Positions 60,628-64,000 of a stretch of 64,000 nt of DNA are shown here, one piece after another (the stretch's first letter is position 1; every line of letters starts with the position of its first letter). The stretch spans positions 186,001-250,000 of the forward strand of contig CAVXLC010000008.1 of NCBI GenBank assembly GCA_963762545.1, written 5' to 3'. Source of the stretch: JABFSM01 sp963762545. GTDB taxonomy: Bacteria > Gemmatimonadota > Gemmatimonadetes > Gemmatimonadales > GWC2-71-9. The notes beneath the pieces are model-generated. The model was given only the letters and a program-made list of their open reading frames with translations, searched no databases and had not been told where the DNA came from. A program made the translations under genes and the position numbers.

Positions 60628-63047
60628 GGTGAGCCTCCCTCGAAGGTCCGGCTCCGCCATGAGGCCAGGACCACCGTGAGGGAGCTCGCCGGCATCATGA
60701 TCGCGGCAATGAGCGGCGTGATCACACCGGTAACAGCCAGGACCGCGCCGGCCAGGTTGTACACCAGGGAGAATCCGATGTTCCGCCGAATAACGGAGAG
60801 GGTACGGGCGGCGCCGTCCACCAGGGACGGGAGCGCCGGGAGCCCAGCCGCGAGGTAGACATCGGCCGCCGCCAGCGAGGCCTCCGCGCCGCCCCGCACC
60901 GCGACGCCCACCGTCGCGCGCGCGATGGCCGCGGCGTCGTTCACCCCGTCCCCCACCATGATCACCGGCTCCCGCGCAACCGCGGCCTCGACCGCGGCGA
61001 GCTTGTCCTCCGGCGAAGCGCCGCCGCGGCAGTCGCCCGGGACGAATCCGGTGCGCGCGCCCACCGCGGCCACCACCGCGGGGGCGTCTCCCGAGAGGAG
61101 CCGGAGCCGCATGCCCCGGGCCCGGAGTGCGGCCAGCACCCGGGGGGCCTCGGCGCGGACCGGGTCGCCGAATCCGGCCCGCGCGGCGAGCCGGCCGTCC
61201 ACCATCACCCAGACCGGAGTACGGTCTTCGTGTGCCGGCTCCGGCGGCGCCGGTTGGGCCAGCCGGGGCAGAACGAACGCGGGCGAGCCGACCGCGACCC
61301 GGTGACCGTCCACCCATCCCTCGAGGCCGCCACCTCCGGTCGACACCACGTGGCGGGCGTCGGGAACGGCCACTCCAGGCCACGCCTCCCGGAAACCGGC
61401 TGCGAGCGGGTGGGGCGAGTGCGCCTCCAGTGCCAGAACCAGCGGCCGGACCCAGTCCGCTCCTACCCAGGAGGCGAGGGTGGTGCGTCCCTCGGTGACG
61501 GTGCCGGTCTTGTCGAGCAGGAGCAGCCCGGGCCGGGCCAGCGCCTCCAGGGCCTCGCCGCTCTTGATCAGGATACCGGCCTTCGCGGCCCGGCCCACCG
61601 CCACGGTAACCGCCAGCGGCGTGGCCAGGGCCAGCGCGCAGGGGCAGGTCACGATCAGGAGGGCGATGGCGTTGTCGAGGGCCCGCGCCGGATTAACCCG
61701 CATCCAGTAGATCCAGGTGAGCACTGCCAGGGCCAGCACCACGGCCACGAAACCGGCGGTGAGGCGGTCGGCCAGCTTGACCATGGGCGCGCGGCGCCGG
61801 GCGCCGGCCTCGACTTCCCGGAGCAGCCGGCCCAGCCGGCTCTCTTCCCCGGTGGCGTCCACCCGGATGAGCAGCGTGCCGATCCGGTTGACGGTCCCGG
61901 CGAAGACCCGCGCGTCCGGTCCGACTTCGACCGGCCGCGACTCCCCGGTGAGCAGGGAGAGGTCCAGGCTGGACCGACCCGCTTCCACCCGTCCGTCCGC
62001 GGCGATGGTCTCGCCGGCGCGCACCTCGAGGAGCATCCCCGGCATCACCGCTCCGGTGGGGACATCCCGCGGCGGCGCCTCGGCGGCATCTCTCACCCGC
62101 GCGGTGGACGGCGCCATCGAGAGCAGCAGCTCCGCCGAGCCGGTGGCGGCGCGCTGGGCCCGATGCTGGAGGAAGCGGCCCACCAGCAGGAGGAAGATCA
62201 GGGTCGCGACGCCATCGAAATACACCGGACCGGCGTCACGGATCGTGTTGACCGCTCCGCGCAGGAAGCCCGCGCCCAGCGCGATCGCCACCGGCACATC
62301 CATGTGCAGCGCGCGGGCCCGGAGCGAGGCCCAGGCGCCCCGGAAGAAGATCCGGCCCGGCCAGAGCAGCGCCGGCGCGGTGAGCGCCAGGCTCACCCAG
62401 CGGAAGTAGCGCTCGGTGCCGGACTCCATGCCCGAGAACCAGCCGGAGTAGAGCGCCAGCGCCACCAGCATCACGTTGCCGGCCAGCGCGCCGGCCACCC
62501 CGATGTGGAGCAGCATCCGGCGATCTTCCGCGCGGCGGAGCTCGTCGGTGCGGAGCCCGCGGTGCGGGTGCGGCCGGTAGCCCAGGGTGTCGAGGTACCG
62601 GGCGACGCCGGAGAGCGTGGTGCGGGCCGGGTCCCAGGCCACCCGCACCATGGAGCGGGTGACGTCGAGCTCGGCGGATATCACGCCGGGAATGGCGAGC
62701 GGGACCCGCTCCACCAGCCAGACGCAGGAGGCGCAGTGCACCCCCTCCAGATACAGCTCGGTGCGCGAGAGACCGCCGGGGAGGCGGGTGACGTAGAGCG
62801 CGTGAAAGGCCTCGTGGTCGAATTCCGCGAACCCGGCGCCGCTGGCATGGACCGGGGCGGTGCTTCGCTCGGGGAGGGTGTAGTAGCGGGCGAGGCCGCT
62901 GGCATGGATCAGATTCCAGGCCGCCCGGCAGCCCCCACAGCAGAACTGTTCCGCCCGGCCTGTCTCGACCAGGCCGCTCGGCACCGGCAGGCCGCAGTGG
63001 GTGCACTCGACGCGCGGGGGCGCCAGCACCGGCTCAACGGTAGTCAT
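60624..63047 (-). CDS. ccoI: CcoI: copper-transporting P-type ATPase for cbb3 oxidase assembly
   Basis: An 807-residue P1B-type ATPase. The N-terminus has a cysteine motif (CTHCGLPVPSG and CCGGC at about 35-40) seen in CcoI/FixI, then a heavy-metal domain with GVHCASCVWLVERV. The membrane part carries the transport motif TCPCALALATP; the phosphorylation site is LLLDKTGTVTEG and the hinge is VMVGDGVNDAAA. It moves copper across the inner membrane for the oxidase. It overlaps the SafE-like gene by 14 bases upstream and ccoS by four bases downstream. Confidence 0.95.
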   Translation of the reverse strand: MTTVEPVLAPPRVECTHCGLPVPSGLVETGRAEQFCCGGCRAAWNLIHASGLARYYTLPERSTAPVHASGAGFAEFDHEAFHALYVTRLPGGLSRTELYLEGVHCASCVWLVERVPLAIPGVISAELDVTRSMVRVAWDPARTTLSGVARYLDTLGYRPHPHRGLRTDELRRAEDRRMLLHIGVAGALAGNVMLVALALYSGWFSGMESGTERYFRWVSLALTAPALLWPGRIFFRGAWASLRARALHMDVPVAIALGAGFLRGAVNTIRDAGPVYFDGVATLIFLLLVGRFLQHRAQRAATGSAELLLSMAPSTARVRDAAEAPPRDVPTGAVMPGMLLEVRAGETIAADGRVEAGRSSLDLSLLTGESRPVEVGPDARVFAGTVNRIGTLLIRVDATGEESRLGRLLREVEAGARRRAPMVKLADRLTAGFVAVVLALAVLTWIYWMRVNPARALDNAIALLIVTCPCALALATPLAVTVAVGRAAKAGILIKSGEALEALARPGLLLLDKTGTVTEGRTTLASWVGADWVRPLVLALEAHSPHPLAAGFREAWPGVAVPDARHVVSTGGGGLEGWVDGHRVAVGSPAFVLPRLAQPAPPEPAHEDRTPVWVMVDGRLAARAGFGDPVRAEAPRVLAALRARGMRLRLLSGDAPAVVAAVGARTGFVPGDCRGGASPEDKLAAVEAAVAREPVIMVGDGVNDAAAIARATVGVAVRGGAEASLAAADVYLAAGLPALPSLVDGAARTLSVIRRNIGFSLVYNLAGAVLAVTGVITPLIAAIMMPASSLTVVLASWRSRTFEGGSP

Positions 63048-63741
63048 GCACCCGCGCGCCCCGTTCCGAGGTTTCCAGGCCCATGCCGATCCGGCCCGCG
63101 GCGGTGAGCAGTCCCATCACGACCAGCACCGCGGCGGTCATCACCGGGAGCCGCCGCCGGAACGGCCCACTCAACCGCTGCACCGCGACGCCCAGGCCCG
63201 CCATCATCGGTACCGTGCCGAGCCAGAACACCGCCATCACCAGCGCGCCGCTCCCGGGCGAGCCGGTTCCGCCGGCGGTGGCGACGAAGACGTAGAGCCA
63301 GCCGCAGGGCAGGAGCGTCGTCAGCAGGCCCAGGACGCCGGCACGGACCACCGGCGGGCGCTGCTGGATCCGCTGGAGCGCGTCCGAGAGGAGCCGCCTG
63401 GTGGAACCGGGAGGGGAAACCCGGGGCAGCCGCGCGCCCAGGGCCCGAAGGATGGTGACCGTGCCCCATCCGGCCATCAGGATGCCGGCCAGCACCGCGG
63501 CCGGCCGAGTCGCGCCGGCCATTCCCGCCGTCACGTTCACCCCGGCGCCCAGCGATCCCGCCAGCGCACCGAGGAATACATAGGACATGAGCCGCCCGCC
63601 ATTGTAGGCGATCAGCGCCAGGCGATGCTGGCGGCTTCCGGGCTCGGCGGCGTAGAAACAGGCGAACCCGCCGCACATGGCGGCGCAGTGCGGACTGCCC
63701 AGCAGGCTCGAGAGCAGGATGGTGCCGACGAGGGCCGTCAC
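63034..63741 (-). CDS. SafE/TauE-type (DsbD-like) membrane protein of the cbb3 cluster
   Basis: A 235-residue membrane protein with about six helices. The start LLSSLLGSPHCAAMCGGFAC has the two conserved cysteines of this group, and GLLTTLLPCGWLYVFVATAG is the second conserved membrane motif. Proteins of this kind are regularly found between ccoH and ccoI/ccoS and are thought to move copper or electrons for assembly. It overlaps ccoH by four bases (ATGA). Confidence 0.9.
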   Translation of the reverse strand: MTALVGTILLSSLLGSPHCAAMCGGFACFYAAEPGSRQHRLALIAYNGGRLMSYVFLGALAGSLGAGVNVTAGMAGATRPAAVLAGILMAGWGTVTILRALGARLPRVSPPGSTRRLLSDALQRIQQRPPVVRAGVLGLLTTLLPCGWLYVFVATAGGTGSPGSGALVMAVFWLGTVPMMAGLGVAVQRLSGPFRRRLPVMTAAVLVVMGLLTAAGRIGMGLETSERGARVHDYR

Positions 63742-64000
63742 GGCGAATGGCCCGGCAGTGCGGTGTCCCGCCGCAGCGTGGCGGTGTAGCGGTCGGCGCC
63801 GCGGGTTACGACGAACCGGAGCTCCCAGAGCCCGTCGTGCCCCAGCGGCACCTCCATCCGGGCCTCGCCCTCCGCATCGGTGACCGACCGGGCCTCCACG
63901 GGGTGCGCGGCGTAGGTGTTGTGAATGGCGGTAAGGCCCACCGCGGCGCCGGGCACCGGAAGGCCGGCGGCGTCGCGCAAGCGGACCGAGAGGCTCCGCC
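63738..64000 (-). CDS. ccoH: FixH/CcoH-type protein, C-terminal part (cut by window edge)
   Basis: Partial; the frame runs on past the edge. The visible 86 residues read SVRLRDAAGLPVPGAAVGLT, then RSVTDAEGEARMEVPLGHDG and LWELRFVVTRGADRYTATLR, the beta-sandwich of FixH/CcoH. It assembles or stabilises the cbb3 oxidase at the membrane. The membrane helix and start lie outside. The order ccoH, SafE-like, ccoI, ccoS matches known cbb3 assembly clusters. Confidence 0.82.
   Translation of the reverse strand, partial: RSLSVRLRDAAGLPVPGAAVGLTAIHNTYAAHPVEARSVTDAEGEARMEVPLGHDGLWELRFVVTRGADRYTATLRRDTALPGHSP

Overview
The window reads as a chromosomal piece of a very GC-rich, Gram-negative-type soil or sediment bacterium. 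Gemmatimonadota is the best guess, Acidobacteriota the alternative. The reasons are paired ECF sigma/serine-threonine kinase genes, two large MacB/FtsX permeases of the ADOP kind, many exported proteins and lipoproteins with outer-membrane features (OmpA domain, small beta-barrel-like proteins), secreted M20 and D-aminoacylase-type hydrolases, and cbb3 oxidase assembly genes. No rRNA, tRNA, CRISPR array, IS element or phage gene was recognised. The taxonomic call is an inference.

Layout. 1-4.75 kb (minus): two tandem paralogous exported M20 amidohydrolases, the second cut by the window edge, and a large PKD/Ig-domain lipoprotein gene broken by three frameshifts. 4.8-12.4 kb: two ECF sigma + membrane Ser/Thr kinase modules pointing at each other, with one small exported protein between them. 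12.7-18.4 kb: exported, lipoprotein and envelope genes (LolA-like, DUF4412, OmpA-like, Cys-pair lipoprotein, lytic transglycosylase, DUF350). 18.4-30.2 kb: first half of a phenylacetic acid (PAA) catabolic cluster (paaZ, paaY, paaJ, paaG, paaH, paaI), with a 2-oxoacid dehydrogenase (fused E1, then E2) in the same operon as paaG-paaH-paaI. 30.2-31.3 kb: a D-threonine aldolase-like gene. 31.4-37.3 kb: a block of small cytoplasmic proteins (ArsR, AHSA1, remnant of a VOC protein, AlkD-like, DUF1801, YCII) around an ADOP permease. 37.3-41.1 kb: second half of the PAA cluster (paaABCD, and a divergent enoyl-CoA hydratase plus a DUF5946 gene). 41.2-46.7 kb: a broken small gene, a Gly/Ala-rich exported protein, a 5'-3' exonuclease-like protein, a membrane protein and a second ADOP permease. 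46.8-55.2 kb: three different exported caspase-like proteases around one divergent promoter. 55.2-60.4 kb: exported and cytoplasmic hydrolases and small proteins. 60.5-64 kb (minus): cbb3 oxidase assembly genes (partial ccoH/fixH, a SafE/TauE-type membrane protein, ccoI, ccoS), overlapping at every junction.

How it works together. The PAA genes cover epoxidation (PaaABCD), isomerisation (PaaG), ring opening and aldehyde oxidation (PaaZ) and beta-oxidation (PaaF-like, PaaH, PaaJ), plus the PaaI and PaaY safeguards. The phenylacetate-CoA ligase (PaaK) and epoxidase reductase (PaaE) are not in the window. The embedded 2-oxoacid dehydrogenase suggests phenylacetyl-CoA could be made directly from phenylpyruvate. 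The most unusual region is the caspase cluster: a protein with 14 WD40 repeats (enough for two seven-bladed propellers) plus a caspase domain, a plain caspase (frameshifted here), and a caspase with about ten paired-cysteine Sel1 repeats. All three carry signal peptides, which suggests an extracytoplasmic protease set. Several genes carry frameshifts, two of them in long G/C homopolymers, so assembly error must be separated from real decay.
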